From SLFH01 sp050486265 (lineage in GTDB: Bacteria > Planctomycetota > Phycisphaerae > Phycisphaerales > UBA1924): a stretch of DNA of 64,000 bases. The stretch is taken from contig JBJHCY010000008.1 of the NCBI GenBank assembly GCA_050486265.1, positions 1 through 64,000 of the forward strand, given 5' to 3'. How positions within the stretch are numbered: position 1 is the first letter of the stretch; each line of letters opens with the position of its first letter. Below are positions 36,297 to 46,017 of this stretch, piece after piece. The notes under the pieces are model-generated. The model made no database searches. It had not been told where the DNA came from and saw nothing but the letters and a program-made list of their open reading frames with translations. The translations under genes were made by a program, and so were the position numbers.

Positions 36297-37088
36297 CTAA
36301 GTGTTGGGGGCGTAGGGCGTGGGGTCGGGGAGGCCGGCGTCTTGGAAGCCTCGACGGCGGAGGATGCACGAATCGCAATGCCCGCAGGCGTTGGCGTCGG
36401 CGTCGGGGTCGTAGCAGGAGCGGGTCAGGGCGTAGTCGACGCCGAGGCGTGCGCCCTCGCGGATGATCTCGGCCTTGGTCATGTCGATGATCGGCGTGCG
36501 CACGCGGACGGGCGACCCCTCGACGCCGGCCCTGGTTGCGAGGTTGGCGGCTTTGGTGAACGCCTCGATGAACTCGGGGCGGCAGTCCGGGTAGCCCGAG
36601 TAATCGACCGCGTTGACCCCGATGAAGAGATCGTTCGCGCCGAGCACCTCCGCAAGGCCGACGCCGAGCGAGAGGAAGACGAGGTTGCGGGCGGGGACAT
36701 AGGTGACTGGGATGGGTGTGGGGTGTGGGGCGTGGGGTGTGGGGGGTACGGGCCGGGGGCCCGTGCCGGGCGCTGGGCGCTGGGCGCTGGGCGCGGGGGG
36801 TGTGGGGGGGAGCGGCTGGTCTTTGGGGACTTCGATGTCGGCGGTGAGGGCGGAGCCTCCGAAGACGCGGAGGTCGAGGGGGACAACGCGGTGGGAGGCG
36901 GCGCCGAGGGCGCCGGCGACGCGGGCGGCCGCGGCGAGCTCGGAGCGGTGGCGCTGCCCGTAGTCGAAGGCGAGGGTGTGGCAGGCGAAGCCCTCGGCGC
37001 GTGCGATGGCCAGGACAGTGGCTGAGTCGAGGCCGCCGGAGAGGAGGACGACGGCCTTTGGTTGCAATGCGGAGTCGGTCACGCCCAA
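36297..37088 (-). CDS. queC: 7-cyano-7-deazaguanine (preQ0) synthase with a proline-rich insertion
   Basis: ATP-dependent enzyme that turns 7-carboxy-7-deazaguanine into preQ0. The PP-loop is SGGLDSAT (17-24) and the C-terminal zinc site is built from Cys in RSCYDPDADANACGHCDSC. At 263 residues it exceeds the usual 220-235 because of a Pro/Ala-rich low-complexity insertion at residues 92-127, before the conserved VPARN motif. The insertion keeps the frame and sits in a surface loop region by homology. First gene of the queC-queE-queD-degP run and divergent from the zinc-ribbon array. No preQ1 riboswitch is seen in the 75-base gap upstream. Confidence 0.93.
   Translation of the reverse strand: MGVTDSALQPKAVVLLSGGLDSATVLAIARAEGFACHTLAFDYGQRHRSELAAAARVAGALGAASHRVVPLDLRVFGGSALTADIEVPKDQPLPPTPPAPSAQRPAPGTGPRPVPPTPHAPHPTPIPVTYVPARNLVFLSLGVGLAEVLGANDLFIGVNAVDYSGYPDCRPEFIEAFTKAANLATRAGVEGSPVRVRTPIIDMTKAEIIREGARLGVDYALTRSCYDPDADANACGHCDSCILRRRGFQDAGLPDPTPYAPNT
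36708..36815. repeat. Simple-sequence block inside queC
   Basis: About 108 bases made of GGTGTGGGGC-like units followed by four GCGCTGGGCGCTGGG-like units. The unit resembles the inverted GC-rich blocks at 16014-16185. Confidence 0.75.
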
Positions 37089-37163
37089 TCGTAAGGTATC
37101 TTGGCGGCCCGGCCCGGCGTCCGGGCTTTGCGGCAGTCGGATGATCAGGCAGAAGGGGTTCTC

Positions 37164-37892
37164 GTGGCCAAGGGACGCAAGCTCGGGTTAACGGTGGTTG
37201 CCTGCCCGGTCTGCCGCGGGGTGGAGCGGGCGATGGTGCGGGAGTGGCGGGAGTTCGGCATGCTGTTCGGGGTTGTCGTTGTGCACGCTCCGAAGGTCTT
37301 CCTGCTTCGGTGCGAGTCCTGCGGCGTCGAGATGCGCCGGGGCGAGTTGCCGCGGACGCATGCCGAGCCGTCGATCACCGTCGAGCGGATGATCGAGTCG
37401 GAAGATCCGGACGAGCGCGAGCGGATCATCGCGTCGGCGGATCTGTACCGGCGGATCGGCGAGGGCGCCGTGACGCCGGATGAGCGGCTCGACGCGATCG
37501 CGCTGGTGATGGGCGAGCTCGCCGACAATGGCTCGACGGAAGTGGAGAGGACATTCTCGGGGATGGCGAGACTGGGTGCGATGATGTCGCTCCTGTTTCT
37601 GGGCGTTGCAGCCGGAGCGTTCTTTTTCGCGGGCGGCGCTGCGGCGTGGCTCTTTTACATCTTTGTGCTTGCGATGTTGGTCGGGTTGGTCGCGGTGTGG
37701 CGTGCGATCGTGGGTTGGGGCGCAGTCATCGAGGAGAAGTCGACGGCCCGGGCGCTCGCCCCGCTGGAGCCGACGGACGAGGAGTTGGCCGAGGCGATGG
37801 TGATGGTCTGGCCTGGGATGCCGTCGTGGGCGCTGCGGCTGAGTGTCGCGATGATGCGCCGGGATCTCGGGAAGGTCGCGAAGGCGGCGTGA
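37164..37892 (+). CDS. Zinc-ribbon and membrane-hairpin protein, paralog 1 of 4
   Basis: Unrecognised family. This 242-residue member has an N-terminal zinc ribbon (CPVCRG, then CESCGVEM about 45 residues later), a charged helical region, two membrane helices at about 137-157 and 161-181, and a tail beginning with the motif ARALAPLEPTDEEL. No signal peptide: the ribbon should be cytoplasmic. The GTG at 37164 is supported by AAGGGG just upstream. First of four consecutive paralogs; closest to the second. Function unknown: the ribbon suggests protein or nucleic-acid binding at the membrane. Confidence 0.7.
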   Translation: MAKGRKLGLTVVACPVCRGVERAMVREWREFGMLFGVVVVHAPKVFLLRCESCGVEMRRGELPRTHAEPSITVERMIESEDPDERERIIASADLYRRIGEGAVTPDERLDAIALVMGELADNGSTEVERTFSGMARLGAMMSLLFLGVAAGAFFFAGGAAAWLFYIFVLAMLVGLVAVWRAIVGWGAVIEEKSTARALAPLEPTDEELAEAMVMVWPGMPSWALRLSVAMMRRDLGKVAKAA

Positions 37893-37911
37893 GCGGTGCG
37901 GGGGTTCCGGT

Positions 37912-37917
37912 TATGCT
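37912..37917 (+). promoter_or_regulatory. Possible -10 box before zinc-ribbon paralog 2
   Basis: TATGCT, 49 bases before the GTG at 37966; identical to the box at 31512. Confidence 0.25.
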
Positions 37918-37965
37918 GGCGGCGTTCGGGAATCGGATCGTTCAGTCGAAGGGGACAGGTGGATT

Positions 37966-38697
37966 GTGAAGGAGCTGGGTTGGACGGTGATCGCCTGCCC
38001 TGTTTGCCGCGGCGTGAAGCGGGCGCAGGTGTTCGAGAGCCGCCAGCGTGGGGTGCTGATGGGGCTGCTGCTTACGCGTGGGCGGGCAATCATGGTGCAG
38101 CGATGCAGGGGCTGCGCGGTCGAGATGATCCATGAACCATCCGGCCAGGTGCACACAGACGAGAGCCTCACGGCTGTTGACATGCTCGAGATTGAGGATC
38201 CGGATGAAGCCGACCTGATCGTTGCGACAGCCGATCTATTCGGACGAATGGCCGAGGGGGACATCGACGAAGAGGAGCGATCCGGCGCGATCGCGATTCT
38301 CTGTGATGCGCTGGTGCGAGAGGCGTGGGTCATGGGTATACGCTCCACACGTGGGCCACTCTACTGCCTGTCCTTCGTTGCGGTGGCGACGCTGATTCTC
38401 AGTCTTGCGCCTCACAACACCGGGAGACCGATCACAACACTATTGATTTTGCTTCTCTTTGTCACAGCGGTAGTGAGCTGGGTAGGATTTTTCTGGATGT
38501 TGAGTGAACTTCGCTACGCCAAAGAGCAGAAGCGACTTCCCGATGTTCTTCGCCCGCTCAAGCCTTCGCTCACAGAGATCCGCCGGTCGGTCGATCATGT
38601 GCACGGCGATCGGATGGGGCGATGGATACGATCGATGCACGCTCGCTTCCTCTATAGCGGGGTCAAATCAAAGTCATCGAGGACGGCTGCAACCTGA
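37966..38697 (+). CDS. Zinc-ribbon and membrane-hairpin protein, paralog 2 of 4
   Basis: A 243-residue paralog of the preceding protein. The ribbon is CPVCRG and CRGCAVEM. The middle segment with EDPDEADLIVATADLFGRM aligns closely to EDPDERERIIASADLYRRI in paralog 1. Two membrane helices lie at about 129-145 and 155-178. The tail motif is VLRPLKPSLTEI. The 3' third has lower G+C than its neighbours. GTG start with AGGTGG ahead. Its stop overlaps the start of paralog 3 (TGATG). Confidence 0.7.
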   Translation: MKELGWTVIACPVCRGVKRAQVFESRQRGVLMGLLLTRGRAIMVQRCRGCAVEMIHEPSGQVHTDESLTAVDMLEIEDPDEADLIVATADLFGRMAEGDIDEEERSGAIAILCDALVREAWVMGIRSTRGPLYCLSFVAVATLILSLAPHNTGRPITTLLILLLFVTAVVSWVGFFWMLSELRYAKEQKRLPDVLRPLKPSLTEIRRSVDHVHGDRMGRWIRSMHARFLYSGVKSKSSRTAAT

Positions 38698-39482
38698 TGC
38701 TGGATTCAAAGACCCAGTACCGCGACGAGATCGGGCGCACGCCGATCTTCTGCCCGGTCTGCTGGGACCTGCGCGAGGCCCGCGTCGAGGAGGTCGCCCG
38801 GATCCGTCGGCTGATCGTGCCGGTTGTCTGGGCGGCGCTGCCCATCGGACGCAAGCGGGTGTACGAATGTGTTTGCGAGACCTGCGGCGTGCGGCTGGAA
38901 GAGGGCGAGCGCCCGCCGTTGCTGGAGGGTGAGGCGGGCGATGTTGTCGAAGCCGCGGCGACGCTCCGCCCGGAGCTTGTCGAGCGGTTCGCAGAGCGTT
39001 CGGCGCGTGAGGCGGCGGTGCTTGAGGGTTCGGCCGACAGCGAGCAGCGGCTGGGCGTGCTTGTCGGCCGCATGGTGGAGATTGATCCGGTGGCGCAGTG
39101 GTACGCGCACGGTGCCGTCAGCGCGGTGCGCAAGAGCGTCTGGACGATCGTCGGACTGCTGGTGGTCGGGTTCGGGATCGCGATGGGTATTGTGTCCGGT
39201 TCGGGGCTGATCGCGGGGATCGTGCTGATCCTGCTGGTGCCGATCGTGCTTGTGGCGATGGCCGAGCACGCCAAAGCGGGCTACGGCAGGTTCGACCCGA
39301 ACATGCTTGCGGCCAGATCGCTGGCGCCCTTCTCGCCGGATCGCAAGGAGATCGTGCGCGCGGTTCGCGCAGCGCGGAGAGGCGGCGCGGCCTTGCGGGA
39401 ACTCCGGCCGGACGAGGTTGAGCACAACATCAAGGTGCTGCATTTTGCCGAATCTCGGCGTACGGAGGTCTCGGACGCGTGA
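38697..39482 (+). CDS. Zinc-ribbon and membrane-hairpin protein, paralog 3 of 4
   Basis: A 261-residue member of the second subtype, shared with paralog 4: ribbon CPVCWD and CETCGVRL, a longer spacer containing PPLLEGE, a helical segment LRPELVERFAERSAREAAVL, two membrane helices at about 145-182 and the tail motif LAARSLAPFSPDRKEI. The ATG overlaps the preceding stop and the stop overlaps the next GTG, so paralogs 2 to 4 form a tightly coupled unit. Confidence 0.7.
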   Translation: MLDSKTQYRDEIGRTPIFCPVCWDLREARVEEVARIRRLIVPVVWAALPIGRKRVYECVCETCGVRLEEGERPPLLEGEAGDVVEAAATLRPELVERFAERSAREAAVLEGSADSEQRLGVLVGRMVEIDPVAQWYAHGAVSAVRKSVWTIVGLLVVGFGIAMGIVSGSGLIAGIVLILLVPIVLVAMAEHAKAGYGRFDPNMLAARSLAPFSPDRKEIVRAVRAARRGGAALRELRPDEVEHNIKVLHFAESRRTEVSDA

Positions 39483-40249
39483 TTGTTTACAAGAAACGGA
39501 GCTGGAACGGCGGGCTGGGCAGGACGGTGATCGCCTGCCCGGTCTGCTGGGACATCACCGAGGCGTCGGTCGAGTTGTGCGACGAGGACAGAACGGTGAT
39601 GATTCCGATCCTCGGCGCTTCGGTGTACGCGGGTTCGAAGCGGGCGCATGAGTCGGTCTGCGCAGGCTGCGGCGTGCGCGTGCGGGAGGAGGATTCGCCG
39701 CCGCTGCTTGAGGAGGGTGATGTTGATCCGGCGGAGGCCGCGGCGAGGCTGCGCCCGGATCTTTATGACCGTTTCCTTGCACGGGGTGAGGAAGAACAAC
39801 GCGTGCTCGACGGGATGGCGGGGCCGGTGACGAGGTTGCGTGTGCTGGCGGCTCGGCTTGGTGAGCTTGAGCATGCGCTGGCGTGGTATCAGCAGCTTGG
39901 TGTGGATAAGGCCGTGACGCTGCAGGCCTTCATCGGTGCTTTTTTTATGATGGTCGCCGGGTTTCTCGTCTACATGTGGACCGGATCACTATTGCTCGCG
40001 TTCTTAACAACTTTGGCATTTTGTAGCGCCATGGTCGGTCTTTTGCGATACAGAGCCAGTCTGTTGCGACGCAAGCACGAGCATCTCGACCCTCATCGGC
40101 TGGCCGCGAGGTCGCTGGCGCCGTTCAATCCGGAGCAGGACGAGTTGTACAAGGCTTGCCGTCAGGCGAAGCGGGAGGGCGCTGAGATTGCGGGGTTGAA
40201 GCCTCGGAAGATCGCCGAGCATCTTGGGGCGCTGTACAGGGCGTTGTAG
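39479..40249 (+). CDS. Zinc-ribbon and membrane-hairpin protein, paralog 4 of 4
   Basis: A 256-residue member closest to paralog 3: ribbon CPVCWD and CAGCGVRV, PPLLEEGD, LRPDLYDRFLARGEEEQRVLDG, two membrane helices at about 145-188, and LAARSLAPFNPEQDEL. It begins at a GTG that overlaps the previous stop by four bases (GTGA). It ends the array; a dispersed repeat follows. Confidence 0.7.
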   Translation: MIVYKKRSWNGGLGRTVIACPVCWDITEASVELCDEDRTVMIPILGASVYAGSKRAHESVCAGCGVRVREEDSPPLLEEGDVDPAEAAARLRPDLYDRFLARGEEEQRVLDGMAGPVTRLRVLAARLGELEHALAWYQQLGVDKAVTLQAFIGAFFMMVAGFLVYMWTGSLLLAFLTTLAFCSAMVGLLRYRASLLRRKHEHLDPHRLAARSLAPFNPEQDELYKACRQAKREGAEIAGLKPRKIAEHLGALYRAL

Positions 40250-40336
40250 ATTGAGTTCGTATGGATGCGATCCGGATGCATCAACGGAGATGACGGTATC
40301 GGATTCGGCGGTGCGCTGACTGTGGGGAGTCCGAAA

Positions 40337-40601
40337 GCCCCGCGAGGGGCGCCGGGTTGTAGCCACGGGTGGAGGCGTGCGCAGCAGGCCGGAACCCGTG
40401 GGGATCGTTTAGAAGTTGAAGCCGCTCCGGAGGAGCGGAGGACTCGATTGATCTTTACTCCGCATTGCGGATCAAGATTGTCCTTCGCCCCTTCAGGGCG
40501 AATTTAGGTTTTGTGCGGGTTTCCACGGGTTGCGCTCGTCCGACGCTGCGCGTCGGCCGGCGCTCCACCCGTGGCTACAACCCATCGGCCCTTCGGGACG
40601 A
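40337..40601. repeat. Nested-palindrome dispersed repeat, copy 4
   Basis: Same two-arm structure as the 2317 and 22130 copies, with a diverged core; the segment CCTTCGCCCCTTCAGGGCGA is identical. The left arm inner hairpin is damaged (GCGCAGCAGGCC). Nothing else is seen in 40250-40336. Confidence 0.8.
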
Positions 40602-40739
40602 AAATCCCCGGAGCGAAGCAGGCGGGCTGACAATCTATCGTTCCATCGAGACGAAGGTTTCGGTACCGAGGCAAGCGAGCCGACAACGCATCGTTCCTAC
40701 GAGACGAAAATCTCGGGAGTGAAGCAGGCGGAGTGATTG
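40581..40739. repeat. Three degenerate 53-base tandem units
   Basis: Units 40581-40633, 40634-40686 and 40687-40739 are each exactly 53 bases and align without gaps. Conserved positions include ATCG near the start, GACGAA at about 17-22 and an AGCAGGCGG-like block at about 37-46. The first unit starts within the end of the palindromic repeat. The last ends 20 bases from the accC stop. Confidence 0.65.
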
Positions 40740-40759
40740 AGGGCCGACGCCGCTCTCGT

Positions 40760-42103
<1,344 letters not shown>

Positions 42104-42119
42104 CGGTTGCGGGCCCGGG

Positions 42120-42599
42120 TCAGGAGGGTCGGACGAGCATGATCTTCTGCCCGAACTCGACGGCTTCGCCGTTCTTGACGAGGATGCGTTCGACGGTGCC
42201 GGAGACCTCGGCCTTGATTTCGTTGAAGACCTTCATGGCCTCGATGAGGCAGACGGTGGTGCTGGGGCTGACGCTGCCGCCCTCGGTGATGAAGGGCTCT
42301 GCGTCGGGGTTGGGGGTGGCGTAGTAGGTGCCGACCATGGGCGACTCGATGGCGACGAGGCCGGCGTCGGAGGCGGGGGCCTGGGCCTGCGGCGCGGGCT
42401 GTTCGGGCGCGGGGTTCTGGCCGGCGGGCGGGTGCTGTGCGACTGGTGCGCCGTTGAGCACGATGGGGGCCTGTCCCGGCAGGGCCTCGTGCCCGCGCTT
42501 GATGAGCACCTTTTCTTCCTTGTCCTGCAGGTCGAGCTCTGTGAGCTCGTTCTCGACCATGAGGCGGACAAGTTCCTTGAGCTTTCGGATATCGATCAT
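42120..42599 (-). CDS. accB: Acetyl-CoA carboxylase, biotin carboxyl carrier protein
   Basis: Carries the biotin cofactor. The C-terminal biotinyl domain has the motif EAMKV with the biotinylated Lys123, preceded by SPMVGTYY. An Ala/Pro/Gln-rich flexible linker (about 40-78) joins it to the N-terminal helix that binds AccC. The 159-residue length is standard. Operon with accC, and 81 bases downstream of the M24 peptidase gene, a common neighbour of accB in bacteria. Confidence 0.96.
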   Translation of the reverse strand: MIDIRKLKELVRLMVENELTELDLQDKEEKVLIKRGHEALPGQAPIVLNGAPVAQHPPAGQNPAPEQPAPQAQAPASDAGLVAIESPMVGTYYATPNPDAEPFITEGGSVSPSTTVCLIEAMKVFNEIKAEVSGTVERILVKNGEAVEFGQKIMLVRPS

Positions 42600-42680
42600 G
42601 TGTCGGCACCAGAAGCGGCGTGCTGCCGCCCCCCTAGCCCGGGGGCATCCCGGAGTGTTGTCAGATTAGCACGCATGGCG

Positions 42681-43826
42681 TTATCGCGTCGCCCCGCCCG
42701 GAGCGGGATCGAGGACCGCCCAATCCGCCGAGGCGGGGAGCGTGCTGAGATTCTTGGCGCCGCGATCGGTGACGACGAAATCGTCTTCGAGGCGGACACC
42801 CCCCACGCCGGGGAGGTAGATCCCCGGCTCGATCGTGACGACATGGCCCGGCTCGAGGGGCTGCTCGGGGTAGAGCGGGTTGAGCCTGGGGTCTTCCTTG
42901 TTCTGCATGCCGAAGCCGTGCCCGAGCCCGTGGTTGAACCGCGGGCCGTAGCCGGCACGCTCGATGACCTTGCGGGCGACGGCGTCGATCTCGTGGTTGG
43001 TCTTGCCGGGGGCGAGGGCGTCGGCCGCGGCTTGCTGGGCCTCCAGCACGATCGCGTAGATCTCGGCGATCTGTTTGGGCCACGACCCGAACGCGAAGCA
43101 TCGGCACATGTCGCAGTGGTACCCGTCGACGACGCAGCCCCAGTCGATCAGCAGGGCCTTGCTCTTGCTGATCTTGACCTTGCCCGGGCGGTAGTGGGGC
43201 AGGGCGGCGTTCGCGCCCGTTGCGACGATGGTCGGGAAGCCGGGCTCGCTGGCGCCGAGGGTCTTCATCTCCGCTTCGAGCATCGCGGCGACCGACAGCT
43301 CGGTCATCCCCGGCTTGACCTCGGGCAGGATGTTCAGCAGGGCCTTTTCCTGCACCTTGATCGCGGCGCGGATCCTCTTGACCTCGGCCTCGTCCTTGAT
43401 GTTCCGCATCGGCGTGGTCAGGCCGGCGACCGGGGCGAGCTTCTTCTTACCCAGCTTGCGGCCGAGGCTGTCGAGCTGGGCGACGGTGAGGTGGTCGGCC
43501 TGGACGAGGCAGCGGTTGACGCCGCCGAAGTGCTCGGCGATGGCCTCCTCGAAGGATCCGGTGCGGATATGGATGTCCGCGATCGGGGCGAACGGTTCGA
43601 GCTCGGCCTCGTACCTGCCGTCGGAGATGATGACGGGGCGTCGTTTGTTGTCGGTGCTGAGAAAGAGGTAGCTGTCTCCGCCCAAGAAGCCGGTGAGATA
43701 GCCGACATCGAAGGGGTTGGTGATCAGGGCGCAGCCGGCGTCCCGGGCGCGGACGGCCTTTCGGAGGCGGTCGAGGCGTCCGGCGTGGGGCGAGTCGGTC
43801 TTTGTTGTGACAACGGCTCGTGCCAT
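42681..43826 (-). CDS. M24-family Xaa-Pro peptidase
   Basis: Pita-bread-fold metallopeptidase, 381 residues, that cleaves dipeptides or N-terminal residues before proline. The N-terminal creatinase-like domain is followed by the catalytic domain with all five metal ligands: Asp in IDWGC, Asp in YHCDMCR, His in GLGHGFG, Glu in TIEPGIYLP and Glu in RLEDDF. The ATG at 43826 fits the family start; the frame continues upstream without support. First gene of the pepP-like, accB, accC group. Confidence 0.92.
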   Translation of the reverse strand: MARAVVTTKTDSPHAGRLDRLRKAVRARDAGCALITNPFDVGYLTGFLGGDSYLFLSTDNKRRPVIISDGRYEAELEPFAPIADIHIRTGSFEEAIAEHFGGVNRCLVQADHLTVAQLDSLGRKLGKKKLAPVAGLTTPMRNIKDEAEVKRIRAAIKVQEKALLNILPEVKPGMTELSVAAMLEAEMKTLGASEPGFPTIVATGANAALPHYRPGKVKISKSKALLIDWGCVVDGYHCDMCRCFAFGSWPKQIAEIYAIVLEAQQAAADALAPGKTNHEIDAVARKVIERAGYGPRFNHGLGHGFGMQNKEDPRLNPLYPEQPLEPGHVVTIEPGIYLPGVGGVRLEDDFVVTDRGAKNLSTLPASADWAVLDPAPGGATR

Positions 43827-43917
43827 GGGCCACGATGGTAGGCTTTGCGGGTCTTCTGACGGACGATGATCGAGCGTGGGTCCGAGTGTTGCCGCGAGGC
43901 GGCGGGAGCGGGGAGGC

Positions 43918-46017
43918 ATGCACACAGTCCGAACACTGGCGGTCCGGGCGCTCGGGTGCGTGCTGGCGATGGCGCTGTGCGTGGGGGCTTCGGCCCAGGG
44001 TCTGCTTGATCGATTGGTGTCGCCGGAGCCGACGGAGAACGCGCCGACGCTGGCGATCTCGACGCCGCTGCTGTCGATCGCTTCGGGCGGGCAGCCGTTC
44101 TCGGTCTCTCCGGGTGTTCCGGTTCCGATCGAAGTGGTGATCGGGCCGGGCGACTTCTCGGGCGTGTTGGTGGTGACGAGCCTGCACGACGCGACGCAGA
44201 GCGGGCGGGTCTTTGCGATTGCATCTGCGGCCCCAGATTCCCCTGCTCGGGTGCCGCTGGTGTTCGAAGTCCATATGAGTTCGTACTCACAGCCTGCGGA
44301 GGTGCGTGTCGAACTGCACGGTCAGGACAGCGCCGGCGATCCGGTCTTCCGCCGTGAGGTCTTCGAGCTGGCGAGCACCCGGTCTCGGAGGCGCACGACC
44401 GGGCAGCAGCCGATGCCCTTCATGGTGGAGTCGGGCGCGGAATTGGTCGGCGTGATCGGGCAGGTGGGCGTGCCCGGGCGCGCGCGTGCGGTGCGCGACT
44501 TTCGCTTCGTCGCGATCGAGCCCGATGGAGCGCCGGAAGTCTGGCGGGCCTACCAGGGCATGGCCGCCATCGTCGCCGAGGAGGGAGCGCTCGACGAGTT
44601 TTCCGCCGGAGCGATCGAGGCGATGGCCGCGTGGCTGCAGGCGGGCGGTCGGTTTGTCCTCATCGCCGAGCCTGGGGCGAAGGGGCGCACGAGGCTCGCC
44701 TCGGCCCTGGGCCAGGACCCGGCGTTGTGGCGCGACATCGAGCGTGCTCCGCCGGACCCGCAGGGTCGCCCCGTGACTCCTATTGCCGACGGGTTTCTGC
44801 TGCTGCACAGCGATTCGGGGACTGCGTGGGCGAGGTCGAGCCCCGGCGTGCAGGCGGCTGGCACGGCGGTTGTCGGCTTTGGGTCGGTGCTGGTGATCGA
44901 CGGCGATCCGGACCTCGCGTCTGTTTCCAACACCTCGGTCGTGCTGCACGCGTTCGAGTTCGACGACGCGGGGGCACGCCGAACGATCGCCTGGTCGGGG
45001 TACCAGACGAACCGATCCGTTGTCTCGATGGCGTGGTTCGACGAGACGGTGCTCGACGGCGAGATCGACCCCGGGCGCGCGGCTTGGAACCTGATGATCG
45101 GGGTCTGCGTGCTGGTGCTTCTGCTCGCGCTGATGATGGGGCCGATCGACCGGTTCGTGCTGAAGAGGAAAGGGCTGGGCTCGCTCTCGTGGGCGACGGC
45201 GCTCTTCTGGCTGCTGGCGGCGAGCCTGCTGGCGGTCGTCGGGCCCCGTGTGATCCGCAGCAGCGACGACACGCTGACCCGCGTCGACGCGATCGACCTG
45301 ATCGCCGGCGCCGACGGCTCGTCGGGGTGGAGCCTGGGCACGACCGGGGTCTTCGCAGGGCGGGCGGTGTCGTATACGCCCGAGGCCGCGCAAGGCTCGT
45401 GGTGGCGGGGCGTCAGCGTCACCAGTGCGGACACGGAGGTCTTCACTCCGATCGCGTTGGCGCAGGGGCGTGGCGTCTCGCCGGGCGGGATGACGCCGAT
45501 GGGCGGGAGCGACGGGCACGCCATCGAGCAACCGCAGTGGACCTTCCGCATGTTCGAGGACCGCGCGAAGGTGCGGTACGCTCTGACGGGGCGTCTGGAG
45601 GTCGACGCCTCGGGCGAGCAGACCGTTGTGATCGAGGGCATGCCCGAAGGCGCTGTGATCCGCGGCGCGACGGTCCACAGCGAACCGTTCGGGCGAGCCG
45701 CCATCGCGGAGTTCTCCGGCGAGGGGGGGGCCCGCCGGGCGACGGTCGATCCGAACCTCTCGCCCGACACGCGACTGCACGACCGCTTGGTGAGCGCTTC
45801 GGAACTGGGCGACACCGCAGGCCGGACACCGGCGATCGGCTGGATGCTCTGGTCAGGTGCGTACGCGATGGTGATGCTCGATGTCGAGGGCTGGCCGATC
45901 CAGACGCCGAGCGGCTTCAGAGGCGGCGTGAAGTCTGTGGCGGTCGTCCGCCTGGTGGTCCCTGTTGTTCGCGATGAGAGCGCCGGCCCAGCCGGCGAGG
46001 GAGGGGAGACGCCGTGA
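43918..46017 (+). CDS. Large membrane-anchored extracytoplasmic protein linked to an ABC-2 exporter
   Basis: A 699-residue protein with a signal peptide ending near GASAQG, a long periplasmic beta-rich region, an alpha/beta region containing AAWLQAGGRFVLIAEPGA, then a membrane hairpin around residues 390-445 with the motif GPIDRFVLKRKG. That motif (GPxD-xL-R) recurs in bacterial membrane proteins encoded beside ABC-2 exporters. A second extracytoplasmic domain follows. GGGGAGG precedes the ATG at 43918. The stop overlaps the start of the ABC ATPase, so the three genes form one operon. Possible role: accessory or cargo-handling subunit; not established. Confidence 0.65.
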   Translation: MHTVRTLAVRALGCVLAMALCVGASAQGLLDRLVSPEPTENAPTLAISTPLLSIASGGQPFSVSPGVPVPIEVVIGPGDFSGVLVVTSLHDATQSGRVFAIASAAPDSPARVPLVFEVHMSSYSQPAEVRVELHGQDSAGDPVFRREVFELASTRSRRRTTGQQPMPFMVESGAELVGVIGQVGVPGRARAVRDFRFVAIEPDGAPEVWRAYQGMAAIVAEEGALDEFSAGAIEAMAAWLQAGGRFVLIAEPGAKGRTRLASALGQDPALWRDIERAPPDPQGRPVTPIADGFLLLHSDSGTAWARSSPGVQAAGTAVVGFGSVLVIDGDPDLASVSNTSVVLHAFEFDDAGARRTIAWSGYQTNRSVVSMAWFDETVLDGEIDPGRAAWNLMIGVCVLVLLLALMMGPIDRFVLKRKGLGSLSWATALFWLLAASLLAVVGPRVIRSSDDTLTRVDAIDLIAGADGSSGWSLGTTGVFAGRAVSYTPEAAQGSWWRGVSVTSADTEVFTPIALAQGRGVSPGGMTPMGGSDGHAIEQPQWTFRMFEDRAKVRYALTGRLEVDASGEQTVVIEGMPEGAVIRGATVHSEPFGRAAIAEFSGEGGARRATVDPNLSPDTRLHDRLVSASELGDTAGRTPAIGWMLWSGAYAMVMLDVEGWPIQTPSGFRGGVKSVAVVRLVVPVVRDESAGPAGEGGETP

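Noticed and set aside
37089..37163. preQ1 riboswitch upstream of queC
   Set aside because: The 75-base gap has only a GC-rich hairpin; no preQ1 aptamer pattern is visible.
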